Notes: a model not told the origin generated them from the sequence alone. Positions 51,294-64,000 are shown, counted from the first letter of the stretch. The stretch: DNA of 64,000 bases from Halocaridina rubra (GCA_037179515.1 JAXCGZ010011661.1:12501-76500); one strand, 5' to 3'. Numbers and translations are program-made.

Positions 51294-53921
51294 CTAGTCT
51301 TTCATTGCTTTTTCTTTTTTTCGCTGTTTTTTTAATTTCCATTTCTTCAAGCTCTTTAGTTTTTTAATTTTCTTCTTATCTACACTTGGCTTAATTTTAA
51401 CTGTTTTCACTAAGTTGGAGTAATCAGCTGATTCCTTTTTCATGACAGTAAGTGCAGCGTTGTCTGTATTGCTGATACTGCCTGTATTATGTCTGTTTTC
51501 AATGGGCATAATAAGTGATCCACTCTTTGTCGGGTATTTTCCAGAGAAGTCTGAGCTAATAAATGGTGTGGCAAGAAGCTGCATCAATTGCATTCTCATG
51601 TTCTTCACATCACGCTTAGCCTTTGCATCTTGCATGGCTCTTTCTGAAGCTTCATCCGAGTCATCATCCTCATCAGAGTCATCGACATATAACTCCGCTT
51701 CCTGAGCTGCTTTTTTGAACCAGCTCTCTTGGGCTTTAGCTTTCCGTTGTGCGTGTTCGAGAGACTCTAGTTTACGTGCGAGAGCCAATCTTGTATTTAC
51801 TTGCTCCATAATGCTGGCGTCAACAGGGAACGGAGGAAGATCAGTTGAACGATTAAGGGTATTACAAAGCTGTCGATACTTAGATATTTCTGTTGGATCT
51901 ATAAAAAGTACACTAAGACCTTCCTGACAGGCTCTTGCAGTTCTTCCACTCCGATGTACGTAAGACTCTGCAGTGCGGGGTGTCTGATAATGGATAACAT
52001 GCTGTATGTTAGGTATGTCCAGACCACGAGCAGCAACATCTGTAGCTAGCATAAGAGCTCGAGAACTGGATGAGAATTTTTCAAGACTTTTTAAACGTTG
52101 TTTTTGGTGCATTGAGGCATGTAGAGACATGGGTTGACAATGAAGGAGAGTAAATAACTTCTGCAGTCTTCTAACACAATCTATGCTGTTACAAAAAACC
52201 AAAGTACGTCCAGGATACTGTTTCAGAAAATAATACAAGTACGAGTCTTTCTCTTGGACGTGACAATTAATTCTAGATTCGGTAAGGCTCTCCGCAGTTC
52301 CAAATTTTCGAGTCACATCAACTATTTTGGGTTTAGGCTTCAAACCAATTAACTTAGCTAATTTCTTTACTTTGACTTCTGAGGAAAGTTGCTCATTCTT
52401 CGATTTCATCTGTACGCGCTTAGGAAGCGTATACACCATTGTCAGAGTAGCTGAAAATACAAAGTTCTGACGATATGCTCTACCACTTTCGTTATTATTA
52501 ATTATCTCCAACAGCCTATGCAATTCTTCAAAGTGTCCTTTTTCAACCATGCGATCCGTTTCATCGATAGCGAGATATTTGATTGTGGGAATCTGGCTAA
52601 GATGCTCATTGCCTTTTTCAATGAGTTCCCACAATCGTCCTGGTGTTCCTACGACTATGTCTGGACCTCTTTTCAAAATTCTAGCCTGCTTTTCACTAGC
52701 TAAACCACCTACAACCACAGCAAGCTTAATGTCAGTGTAAACAAGTACTGCAGACAAATGGCTTTTAACCTGAATGGCTAATTCCCTTGTAGGAGTAACA
52801 ATCAAGGCTCTCAGAGGCTTCTTTAAAACAGGAGCATTTGATACAGGTAATATTTCAATGCCATCGTCAGTAAAACCAGGAACGTTTGATGCAGATACAG
52901 TTTCGATGCCATCACCCATAAAGTCAAAGTCCACATTTTCGATCACTTTAACGCAGCCAAAATTCTTGTCATTTTTCTTTTTGACTACATCTCCATTCTC
53001 ATCATCTGAATCATCTTCATGATCACTGTTAAAAATGAAGGGATTAGCATCCTCATCATCATCTGATTGATACCCATACAAATCTTTCTCTTCATCATTA
53101 ATATCTTCACTCTCTGAATCAACATAACCGCTGCTTACAATATTGTCTCCTGAGTTGGCCTCCTCACTGCTAAGCTCACCATCAGTTTCTTCAACATTAA
53201 TACCAGGTGCTACTGTCTCCTTTTCTTCAACAGTGCTAGGTGCTAATGCCTCCTTTTCTTTATCTCTCAAAATTCCATGTATAATGGGTATTCCAAAGGC
53301 AAGAGTCTTTCCACTACCAGTTTCAGCAGCACCGATGATGTCTTTTTGACCATGAATAGCTGCTGGTAAAACAAGTCTCTGTATTTCCGTAGGCATCGAG
53401 AAGCCTAATGTTGAGAGGGCTTTAAGGACTGGAGAAGGTACAAAGAGGCCATCCCATGCTGACACATCAACATTTTTCTTATCATCAGAACCATCACCAA
53501 TATATGAAGCGTTATCGTACCTCGCTTTCTTACCCTGAGGTTTAGGTTCACCTTGACATTTTCTTTTCTGCTTTTTAGCCTTAATTTTGAGACTTTCTAA
53601 ATCTCCATTATCTTTGCTGATTTCTAAATGGGATCCAACTGACGATTTCTTTAAATTAATTTTGTTTACAGTTTTTACATCAACTTTATCTTTGTGTATC
53701 AGTTTTTTGCCTTTCTTCTTTTTGTTTTTCTTCTTGCGAATTTTGCCGTCTTTCCAAATCTCATGTTTGACTTTTCCATACTTGTTCACTTTCATAAAAG
53801 TACAATCAGATATTTCTTCAAAACTGCATAATCCCTCAAATTCAGTATTTGTATTTACAGGAGCAGACTGAAGAGAGGCATCCTGAACCTTAACAGGCCG
53901 TTTCTTATTCAATTTACCCAT
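51294..53921 (-). CDS. DDX24: ATP-dependent RNA helicase DDX24
   Basis: An uninterrupted 875-codon frame from ATG at 53921-53919. DDX24 (yeast Mak5) is a nucleolar DEAD-box helicase for large-subunit ribosome assembly. Motifs in order: Q motif region LGFSMPTEIQ (172-181), Walker A AAETGSGKT (198-206), PTRELA (377-382), TPGR (426-429), motif II DETD (453-456), SAT (490-492), LVFCNS (574-579), ATDVAARGLDIP (626-637) and HRSGRTAR (656-663). A 150-residue acidic insertion separates motifs I and Ia, a DDX24 trait. The N- and C-termini are lysine-rich. The motif RMVEKGHFEEL after DETD is DDX24-specific. Length fits the human 859 residues. Motif II reads DETD instead of DEAD. No intron is visible. 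Confidence 0.95.
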   Translation of the reverse strand: MGKLNKKRPVKVQDASLQSAPVNTNTEFEGLCSFEEISDCTFMKVNKYGKVKHEIWKDGKIRKKKNKKKKGKKLIHKDKVDVKTVNKINLKKSSVGSHLEISKDNGDLESLKIKAKKQKRKCQGEPKPQGKKARYDNASYIGDGSDDKKNVDVSAWDGLFVPSPVLKALSTLGFSMPTEIQRLVLPAAIHGQKDIIGAAETGSGKTLAFGIPIIHGILRDKEKEALAPSTVEEKETVAPGINVEETDGELSSEEANSGDNIVSSGYVDSESEDINDEEKDLYGYQSDDDEDANPFIFNSDHEDDSDDENGDVVKKKNDKNFGCVKVIENVDFDFMGDGIETVSASNVPGFTDDGIEILPVSNAPVLKKPLRALIVTPTRELAIQVKSHLSAVLVYTDIKLAVVVGGLASEKQARILKRGPDIVVGTPGRLWELIEKGNEHLSQIPTIKYLAIDETDRMVEKGHFEELHRLLEIINNNESGRAYRQNFVFSATLTMVYTLPKRVQMKSKNEQLSSEVKVKKLAKLIGLKPKPKIVDVTRKFGTAESLTESRINCHVQEKDSYLYYFLKQYPGRTLVFCNSIDCVRRLQKLFTLLHCQPMSLHASMHQKQRLKSLEKFSSSSRALMLATDVAARGLDIPNIQHVIHYQTPRTAESYVHRSGRTARACQEGLSVLFIDPTEISKYRQLCNTLNRSTDLPPFPVDASIMEQVNTRLALARKLESLEHAQRKAKAQESWFKKAAQEAELYVDDSDEDDDSDEASERAMQDAKAKRDVKNMRMQLMQLLATPFISSDFSGKYPTKSGSLIMPIENRHNTGSISNTDNAALTVMKKESADYSNLVKTVKIKPSVDKKKIKKLKSLKKWKLKKQRKKEKAMKD

Positions 53922-54179
53922 GTTGTTTTATGACTAAATCTGATTTACAAATAATACTTTAATACACTTTTAATCTATATAAGTTATTCATAAATAAAGA
54001 AAATGACTACAACTTCTGAGTCTGAATACAGTATTATTTAGCACATATTTTTTAAACCTTCTAATGAAAAATAGTTTTCACGTTACACACTGATATGACA
54101 TAATGCTTTCCATAAAGTGCAAACTATATTTACCAGACAATTAAAACTTTAAGAAAATTCACTGTTATCACAAAGAAAT

Positions 54180-54540
54180 ATCAAAACCGCACAAGCCTTA
54201 CTTGAGAGAGTAAGCAAGGGAAGATGAACTCATACACAGCCGAAGAGCTTCAGTAATACCCCTTACTTAAAAAATTCACTTCATTACTACAAACAACGTA
54301 AAGTATACTAGTTTCACACAAGCGTAAGCAAAGAACGATGAAGTCATACAAGGAGTAATTACCTTATGACCACAAAAAACAAACCACACTAGTTACACTT
54401 GAGACGAAGCAGAGAAAAACAAACTTGGAGAGGCTTCAGAGCTTCATTAATTTCTCATATTTCCTTCAGAATTCATCTTTTAAGAAAATTCCACTCAAAG
54501 GGAAGCATAATAAGACGAACTCAGACAAGCCTTCAGTTAT
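54180..54540. repeat. degenerate ~100-bp repeat upstream of DDX24
   Basis: GATGAACTCATACACAGCCG (54222), GATGAAGTCATACAAGGAG (54338), GACGAAGCAGAG (54402) and GACGAACTCAGACAAGCCTT (54513) recur with similar flanks (AAGCAAAGAACG, AAGCAAGGGAAG, AAGGGAAGCATA). It begins about 260 bp upstream of the DDX24 start codon. Confidence 0.45.
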
Positions 54541-54907
54541 TTCCATGAAAAAGCAGGTTTTTCTTGGTGTTCAAAAATGCTACGAGCCAAAGTACCCTCA
54601 CTTCTCGATTACATCTGAAAGGATACACAATAATATGCTTACTATTCTATTGCTTATTATGCTATTACCTGTTATTTTCAAACTTAAAAGTGTGCAGATA
54701 TATGTATAAACAGAACTAAAATTATGCAAAGAGAGTGAAGTGATTGATGTGCTAATGTTTAAAGTAAAAAATGCTAAAAATATGGCTCTTTGGTAGAGAA
54801 AATGATAAAAAAAAAATTTATTATAAGTTCTTAGTGAATTTTTAAAATGTTTTACACCCAAGTATATTGGAGTAACAGAGCTAAAGTCTTTATAAATGCC
54901 TACAATG

Positions 54908-56880
54908 TCTAAATAAAACAGGAAACCACTCACTCACTTCATTCCCTACCCTAACACAAGCTCTACTGCTCTCATAAAAACTCTTCACTGCCTGCAACAG
55001 TATACCATTAATTCCATATAACCCCAAAACATTCCACACTGCCTCTCCATCAACTCTATCATACGCTTTCTCCAGATCCAAAAATGCAAAATACACATCC
55101 TTACCCTTTGCTAAATATTTCTCACATAACTGCCTAACTATAAAAATCTGATCTATACAACCTCTACCTATCCTAAAACCACTTTGCACTTCCGCAATCA
55201 CATTTTCTGTCTTATCCCTAATCCTATCAATCAGTATCCTACCATACACTTTTCCTACCACACCCAACAAACTTATACCCCTAAAATTACTGCATTCATA
55301 CACCTCTCCCTTACCTTTGTATAGGGGCACTATACAAGCAATCACCTATTCCACTGGCACCACTGACAACATAAAGCATATATTAAACACTCTCACTAAC
55401 CATTCCAATATAGTCATACCCCCTTCTTTCAACATTTCCGCTCTCACACCATCCATTCCAGGTGCTTTACCTGCTTTCGCTTCATACAATGCCCTTTTCA
55501 CCTCCTCTCTTGTAATCTCTCTCTCATTTTCATCTCCCATTACTGGCACTTGAACACCTCCCACTGCTGCCACTATAGCTGCCTCTCTACCTTCCTCAAC
55601 ATTCAGCAAGCACTCAATATATTCTGCCCATCTTTTCCTTGCATCGTTCCCTCTTAACATCTGTCCATTCACATCTTTCACTGTCTCTTTCATCCTCGAT
55701 CCACCCTTCCTTACTCTCTTCACTTCTTTCCAAAACTTCTTTTTATTCTCCTCATATGACCTACTAAAATTCTGTCCCCACCTAACATTTGCCAACCTCT
55801 TCTCTTCCTCTACCTTCCGCTTGGTTTCCACATTTTTCTCCCTATATCTTTCATGCTTCTCCTTACTGTTACACTGCAGCCATTCCTCAAAAACGCTCTT
55901 TTTATCTTCCACCTTTCACCCCTTCATTCCACCAATCGCTGCCCTCCTCATGCCACCTCCAACAAACCTCTTTCCACACACATCACTTGCATGTCCCACA
56001 AGACATTCTTTCATCAACCCCCATTCCTCCTCTAACTCCCCAACTTCTCTTTCTTTCACTCTGCCATATGCCACTTTCAACCTGTCCTGATATTCCTGTC
56101 TCTTCTCTGGCTCTTTCAACTCTTCCACCTTCACCATTTCCCTTCTACATCCCCCCACACTATTTCCCCACTCTTTTGCTTCAACCAAAAAATGATCAGA
56201 CATTCCAGCAGCCACACCCCTAAATGCATGCACATCTTTCACTCTACCAATCATGCTCATTGCTACCAACACATAATCCATCAATGCTCTTTCTTTCACT
56301 CTTCTATTTGCCACTCTCATCCATGTATACTTATTTATTAACTTCTTGAAAAAACTATTACCTATCACCAACTCTTATTCCACACAAATATCTAACAGTC
56401 TCTCGCCACTCTCACTCCCACCTGGTACTCCATACTCTCCTACAACACCTTCTACCTCTCCATCACCCAACACAACTACACAGTTCCTTCTACTCAGGCC
56501 ATCCACACACCTAGTTAACTCATTCCAGAATTCATCATGCTCTTCCTCACTTCTCTTACATCCTGGCCCATACGCACTAACAAAGGCCCAACATTCCCTA
56601 CCTATCCTAGCCCTCACCCACATCAGCCTAGATGACACTTCTTTCCATTCCACTACTTTATTTACCATCCATTCACTCAGCAATAATGCCACACCTTCTC
56701 TCGCTCTCCCCCTTTCAACCCCAGACACCCTACCTGTCACATCACCAAATGCCACTTCTCCTTTCCCTTTCATCTTCGTCTCACACAATGTCAATACATC
56801 CATCCTCCTCCTACCAAACATATATCCAATCTCACATCTTTTGCTCTCTATCGTACTACAACCATGCACATTTTGACACC
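54908..56880 (-). pseudogene. RTE-like LINE (endonuclease and reverse transcriptase), three stops
   Basis: The minus strand holds one frame of about 1.97 kb. An APE-type endonuclease comes first ([35 protein letters not shown]), then a linker KAGKAPGMDGVRAEMLK, then reverse transcriptase segments (YKGKGEVYECSNFRGISLL, FRIGRGCIDQIFIVRQL, FLDLEKAYDRVDGEAVWNVL), ending at NEVSEWFPV just before the catalytic YADD region. In-frame stops are at 56375-56377, 55916-55918 and 55346-55348, with no frameshift. The 5' end abuts a 220-bp TA array; the 3' end is truncated near 54908. Clade assignment to the RTE group is an inference. Confidence 0.85.
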
Positions 56881-57105
<225 letters not shown>

Positions 57106-57282
57106 CTTGTTCCTTTTATGCGCGATTTTTTTTATCCGCGAAATTGCAATAACGCCCCCAAATAATAATGGTAAAAAAAAAATAGAATGTTGCGGAAAAA
57201 AAAGTAAAAGTAAATAAGCACCCGTGGACGCTTCTTCCACGAGTACAAAGAGGATTACGATAAAAAAAGATCATCATCATTA

Positions 57283-57602
57283 TCCATTATATATACACAC
57301 ACCCTACCTCTGTCATATGTCTATCGAATCTATATTTGAAGGTGTCTAAGGTATTGGCATTTATTATCCAAATAGGAATCCTGTTCCATGCATCAGCTAC
57401 TCTACGGTATTACCAAGCCAATTTTCACCAATTTCCCTTCTGAACCTAAATTTATCAAGCTTAAATCCATTACCCATTACGAGTTCTGGTTTGATCATGA
57501 ATTTTTAAAACTTTATTATTATCACCCTTGTTAATCCCTTTAAACCATTTATACACCTCAATCATATCCCCCCTAACTCTGCGCCTCTCTAGAGAATAGA
57601 TT
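57283..57602 (-). pseudogene. LINE ORF C-terminal fragment
   Basis: Minus-strand codons read RRRVRGDMIEVYKWFKGINK and DQTRTRNG, then after a frameshift VADAWNRIPIWIINANTLDT and FKYRFDRHMTEVG. This is the conserved tail of jockey/CR1-type reverse transcriptase ORFs (RLRGDLIEVFKI...WNSLP..VV.A.....FK..LD). At least one frameshift and one stop. The copy is 5'-truncated. Confidence 0.72.
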
Positions 57603-58145
57603 AAGTTCTTTTTTAATCTGTAATATGGTAGAGTTAGGCATTGCATAATTATTTTTTTTTCGTTTTTTAGTCTTGCTTTGGTTATTTATAATTTTTATTT
57701 TATCTTTGTTTATATTTGCAGATAGAGGTTCGTTCTCCTGCACCCTCCTCCTCTTCTACCGCATAAGTCACTTGCTCACGGCCACCATGCATGTCCCAGT
57801 GTACAGTATGACTGTTGCCCACTGCATAATAGAGTACAGTACAGTAAAGTATGTTAATTTCTAGCTGTAAAGTGAATATGAATATCTTTTGTATACTCTT
57901 AAAAATGGATACAGGGCTTTCTGCTTTGCTATGTAGTAATAAAATATGTTTTTTACTTATCTTATATCTTTGGCATGGTGTGTCTATGTAAGGTTTGGAA
58001 CGTATCTATGCCCTTTATCATTGTTTCCTATGGAAAATGACTCGTTTTTTCACGCGATTTTCCATTTACCTGACACTTCTGAGAACCTATCTAGGCGTTA
58101 TTCTGAGAACTAGGTGTATAAAAGTGGGAAAAGAAGAAGAAGGTG

Positions 58146-59835
<1,690 letters not shown>

Positions 59836-60393
59836 TATATGTAAATTTTTACGTAAGGCAGAAAAATAGTGCAAGTATAAAGGTCTGTATACAATACTGA
59901 ACAGCCATCTTATAAACATATGTTATGATAATCACAATTGTCTAATAAAGTTCTGCGGCTCATACTATGAACCATATGAGTGGAATATATATGTCTTTGG
60001 TCAGAGGCAGAGTCATATAGTTTAAGAGGTAAACCCTCAAGGTATTAAGTCAATGCATTGTGATACAGAGCATAATTAAAGACAAAGTTAAAATTCTAGT
60101 TAGACTCATTTAACTCAAAAGGGTTAAAACCTGGTTTCCTCAGGGAAACTGATTTATGATTGTTTGTTACTGAGCTATGCTTATCTTATCGCATTCCTAT
60201 CTAGCCAACAGCTGGGTAAGAAAACTGATCTGAATATACAAGGAAAACAAATAACATGCAACTGGGTACAGTCTGTCAATAACCAGCAATTCCTTGTCTA
60301 AGTATCACATTAGTTTATTGAAGTTACAAGAAACTATCAGGGTACAGTCATCTATGAGATATGTTAGACTACAACATTAACACATAGGGCTAT

Positions 60394-60650
60394 CCATCAA
60401 GGATTTGAGCACAGAGAAGTAATTATATGTCTAGGGATGTATTTGCAGCTCAGATGCATGCTGTATACTGGGTCATATTACTAAGTATCTGAGGACAGAG
60501 CAGTGATCATATGGCTAAGGGGTTATTCACAGCACAGCTGCATGATGTACACTGGGTCATTTTACAAAGGATCAGAGCACAGAGCAGTGATGATATGTCT
60601 AGGAAGTCTTTACGGCACGGCTGCATGCTATAATCTGAGTCATTTTATTA
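60394..60650. repeat. three tandem units of about 85 bp
   Basis: GAGCACAGAGAAGTAATTAT, GAGGACAGAGCAGTGATCAT and GAGCACAGAGCAGTGATGAT start successive units, each with GCTGCATG(A/C) or GATGCATGCTGTA and TGGGTCAT. The third is the most diverged at its end. Confidence 0.8.
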
Positions 60651-61326
60651 TCTATCTAGAGAAAACTACCAACCAGTCACTAACTTCTAGGCACATAGAA
60701 TCACATAATTATTTTTATTATATTTAATTAGTCTTTGTGTTATACCTACTTTTCAAAACAATCACATAGCCAAAATTAAATACAGTACCATTATATCAGC
60801 TTAGTTTAGCTTAGTTCAAGTCATATTTGCTTAGAGAAAGAGTTAAGTTCCAGAAGTCCGTTCATAATTGGAATTGTTCGTGAGTTGTGCTTGGTTAAAA
60901 AAATATTGTACAGTATATACATATGCAGTAAATGTACAGTGCTTAGGCTGAAAACATTTAACTATTACATACAACATAAAATATAGAGTATTAATGAATT
61001 TTCATATGTTCATGAGTTGATATTTTGCAAGTACAGCACTATATATATGTTGGTGAAGCACAAGAAACGACTGCAATTATTTACACAAAATTCCATGACT
61101 CTTTGCTTCCGATTTCCCCACTGAAGATAGTGAAAAGAGATTCTTCTTCCAAAGACTTAATAGCTATCTTTTCCAGAAAGGTCGTTAAAGGTAAAAGGTA
61201 CAGTAATCCCTCACTACATCGCGATTCACCTTCTGCGAATTCAGTGAATTGCGGATTTTTTTGGCAAGATGTATTTTATATCGCAGATTTTCTGGGTATA
61301 TGCGGGAATCCACGATATGTGGAAAT

Positions 61327-61705
61327 ATTAAAATATCCAGTATTTTCATTATTTTATTGATAAAAAAAAGTATATCCTAGCCTAAGAATAACAAAACAGT
61401 CAAAAATAGTGAAAAACATAAATTTAAACGTGCAACTCGCAGTATTGCACCATATAAAATATGATACCGGTATCGGCGTCTTGGAAAACGCAAAGGGTCG
61501 CACCTATGTGAAATAGTACATATTAAAATTTCCAGTATTTTCATTATATTATTGAGAAAAAAAGTATTTCCTAGCTAAGAATAATAAAACAGTAAAAAAT
61601 AGTAAAAAAAACATAAATTTAAACATGAAACTCATAGTATTGCACCATATAAAATACGATACCAGTATAGGCGTCTTGAAAAACGCAAAGGGTCGCACCT
61701 ATGTG
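61327..61705. repeat. tandem duplication, 195-bp unit, inside Tigger leader
   Basis: CCAGTATTTTCATT starts at 61337 and 61532; each unit continues to GTATTGCACCATATAAAATA and AACGCAAAGGGTCGCACCTA. Confidence 0.85.
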
Positions 61706-61949
61706 AGATAGTACACGGGATGCTATTGGCTGATGGTGGGTGATGGGTGGGAGACGACGAATCACAGAATTGTGTTCTGTATACTGGGGTCTGATTGGCT
61801 TTTTGACTGAAGCTTGATTCTCCCAGCATCTTCCACTGTCTCGTCTCACCCATTCAGTTCCTCACGTGTGCGCCGTTCTTGTTGTGCCTCTTAATATGTT
61901 GTGCTTGTGTTTTCTGTGAAACTTTTGCGTGTGTATTTCAACCCCTGCA

Positions 61950-63240
61950 ATGCCGCCCAAGCGTCCTTCATCTTCTAAAGCTTCTGGTAGTGAGCTTAAA
62001 CAGCAAAGGAAGATGTTGACCACAGCAGATAAGGTAAAACTGTTAGATATGCTGAAGGAAGGAAGAAGTTTCTCGGCTCTCGGCCGCCATTTCGACATCA
62101 ACGAATCTACTGTTCGCTACATCAAGAAGGAAGAGGCGAATATCAGGAAGACAGCAACTCTTACTTTTAACAAAACAGCGAATAAGATAATAGTGCAAAT
62201 GGAATCTGCATTGGCCCTGTGGATTGCTGACTGCAGGAAGAAGAACATCAGCTTAGACACCAATATCATACAAACAAAGGCGAAGAAGCTGAATGAGACA
62301 TTCGCTGCAAATATAAGAACATAAGAATAGAGGACACTGCAACATGCCTACTGGCACACACGAGGCAGCTCCATTTTTGAATTGTATTTTCAGCAAACGA
62401 ACCCGACGACGACAGTGGCAACTGTGAGGAGGAGAAAGAAGAAATGAAAGACCCACAACCAGGATCGTCCAGCGATTCTCCATCGAGGAAACCATTGTTC
62501 GTTGCTAGCAAGGGATGGTTGGTCAAATTTACAAAACGCTATGGCCTAAAGAGCGTTTCGGTGTATGGCGAAGCTGCCTCTGCAGATACAGCTGCAGCTA
62601 AAGATTATGTGAACAACAACTTCAAGAAACTAATCGAAGAAGGCGGTTATGCTCCTTAGCAAGTGTTCAACATGGATGAGACTGGGTTATTTTGGAAGAG
62701 AATGCCGTCTCGCACTTTCCTTTTCAAGGAAGAAGCTAAAGCCCCTGGATATAAAGCGCACAAAGACCGCGTTGACCTCGTCATGTGCAGGAATGCTGCG
62801 GGATTTATGTTGAAGCCAGGGCTTATCTACAAGTTAAAGAACCCTGGGGCTTTGAAGAATAAAAACAAGAATCTGCTGCCAGTGTATTGGATGCATAACC
62901 CTAAGGCCTGGATCACGAAAAGCCTCACATCGGACTGGTTTTACCAATGATTTATCCCTCAGGTCAGAGTTTATCTTTCGGAGAAGGGTCTTGAATTTGA
63001 AGTCCTTTTATTTATGATAATGCTGGTGGCCATGCAACTGATCTCCATTATGACGGTGATCAGGTAGAGTTCCTGCCACCAAATACGACATCATTGATTT
63101 AACCAATGGATCAAGGCGTTATTCGTGCGTTCAAGGCCCTCCACACACGATATGCCCTGGCAAATCTGGTTGACTCCATGTATGCGGACAAAGAATTCGC
63201 ACTGAAGGTGTACCTGCATAACTACACTTTGGAACAGTGG
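61950..63240 (+). pseudogene. Tigger transposase pseudogene (CENP-B HTH and DDE)
   Basis: ATG at 61950 opens MPPKRPSSSKASGSELKQQR. A pipsqueak-like HTH follows (ADKVKLLDMLKEGRSFSALG; FDINESTVRYIKKEE). The frame stops at 62322-62324. In a second frame, 62398-62659, the CENP-B-type domain continues (FVASKGWLVKFTKRYGLKSV) to a TAG at 62657. The same frame goes on from 62660 with VFNMDETGLFWKRMPSRTF, the first D of the DDE nuclease, up to a stop near 62948. The last part, including an NAGGHA segment and MDQGVIRAFKALHTRYAL, is in other frames. At least two frameshifts and three stops. Inactive. Confidence 0.82.
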
Positions 63241-63589
63241 GTTTATACACACTTATGGAACGTATTCTTTATTTTATGCAAAATATGATTTACACGAGTC
63301 TTTTGAGAACCTGTCCTTGCGTAAAGAAAGAAGACTGTACTATTTTGTGTATTGCAATTTGTGCTGATATGAATGGGGGCGGATACATAATGGCTGTCCA
63401 ATAGTTTTTAATATAATTTCAGTAATTTAATAGGTGCCATTCTGCTATTATAGTAGTCAGCCACATACTAAAAGGTCGAAATCACTCTGAAGCATTTCGG
63501 AAACAGCTGGATGGAGTGAGGGAAGAAGTTGGAATACACTGATAAATAGTCCTCTTATTGTATAAAGATGCCTAACAAAGCACCATTCT

Positions 63590-63735
63590 GTGTCACAATT
63601 AGTACCCCATTTGAATGGGGTGGCCATATGACACTAACATGTTGGAGTTGGGGGACTGGCCTGATGCCCTTCCAAATTCCCAGCATTAATCAATTCCAAA
63701 CTCGCACAATCTACCACTGACCTACCACAGCTCTA
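63590..63735 (-). mobile_element. SINE family S2
   Basis: On the minus strand AATTTGGAAGGGCATCAGGC and CCACCCCATTCAAATGGGGT are S2 landmarks; the head reads GAGCTGTGGTAGGTCAGTGG. From 63740 to the window end nothing further is recognised. Confidence 0.65.
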
Positions 63736-64000
63736 ACATAATGATACCTAATTACCGTATATGAAACCAAATAATATACAAACTTTTTTTGTACTGATTA
63801 GAGAAATTAAAATAAACATATATTTTCACACTCGCAGTGCATGAAATGAAAATGAAAAACATTAAAATAGATCTTAAAACAGAATAATCAGGAATATTAA
63901 TTCATACCTTAGGTGGGGAGGAGGTACTAACCTAACCAGATCTAACATAATAAATTTCATGAGATTCCTTTTCTAAATGGGGATGCGAAAGTAAACCTTA

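Larger units (their letters stand above)
61201..63245 (+). mobile_element. Tigger/pogo transposon, 3'-truncated
   Basis: The left end CAGTAATCCCTCACTACATC directly follows a TA. The leader holds a duplicated 195-bp unit and a GC-balanced segment with two inverted CCAAT boxes (ATTGG near 61725 and 61794) before the transposase start. I found no matching right TIR up to the window end, so the copy is cut off near the end of homology at about 63245. Confidence 0.75.

Overview
The window is eukaryotic nuclear DNA, most likely from a decapod crustacean (shrimp, crab or relative). The basis is long intron-rich genes of animal type, an extreme load of dinucleotide and trinucleotide microsatellites (TA, CT/GA and ATT arrays of 50 to 230 bp every kilobase or two), many tRNA-derived SINEs, and decayed non-LTR retrotransposons and pogo/Tigger transposons of arthropod character. 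The taxon is inferred from overall texture, not from a diagnostic gene.

Layout. 1-27 kb is accessory: microsatellites, two SINE families (here S1 and S2), a hAT-type MITE with target-site duplication, three copies of a modular foldback element (family A), two of a second foldback family (B), a 202-bp near-perfect palindrome (C), an inverted-repeat element built from TTGCTCGA motifs, LINE ends and several small minisatellites. I found no convincing host gene there.

27.0-43.1 kb (+) holds the ten 3' exons of a Ran-binding protein 3 (RANBP3) gene. Splice phases agree at every junction, and the RanBD1 domain and stop are included; the 5' exons were not found. Its 7.4-kb intron contains, on the opposite strand, a complete small ninjurin gene with two candidate alternative first exons of identical phase. 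RANBP3 also shows a tandemly duplicated exon and a 54-bp duplicated splice acceptor that is in frame.

43.3-51 kb is mainly fragments of a jockey-like LINE (one pair fused in tandem), SINE tails, local duplications and an inverted pair of DDE-transposase N-termini. 51.3-53.9 kb (-) is an intact, apparently intronless DDX24 RNA helicase. 54.9-56.9 kb (-) is an RTE-like LINE still in a single frame with three in-frame stops, next to a 220-bp TA array; 57.3-57.6 kb is another LINE C-terminus.

58.4-59.8 kb is a TA-flanked element with pogo-like ends whose interior is an approximately 159-bp tandem array (eight units). 61.2-63.2 kb is a decayed Tigger/pogo transposon with CENP-B-type DNA-binding and DDE segments.

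The host genes have unrelated core roles: nuclear transport (RANBP3), membrane rupture or adhesion (ninjurin) and ribosome biogenesis (DDX24). They form no pathway; the one notable relation is the antisense nesting of ninjurin inside RANBP3. I saw no viral gene, CRISPR array or bacterial insertion.
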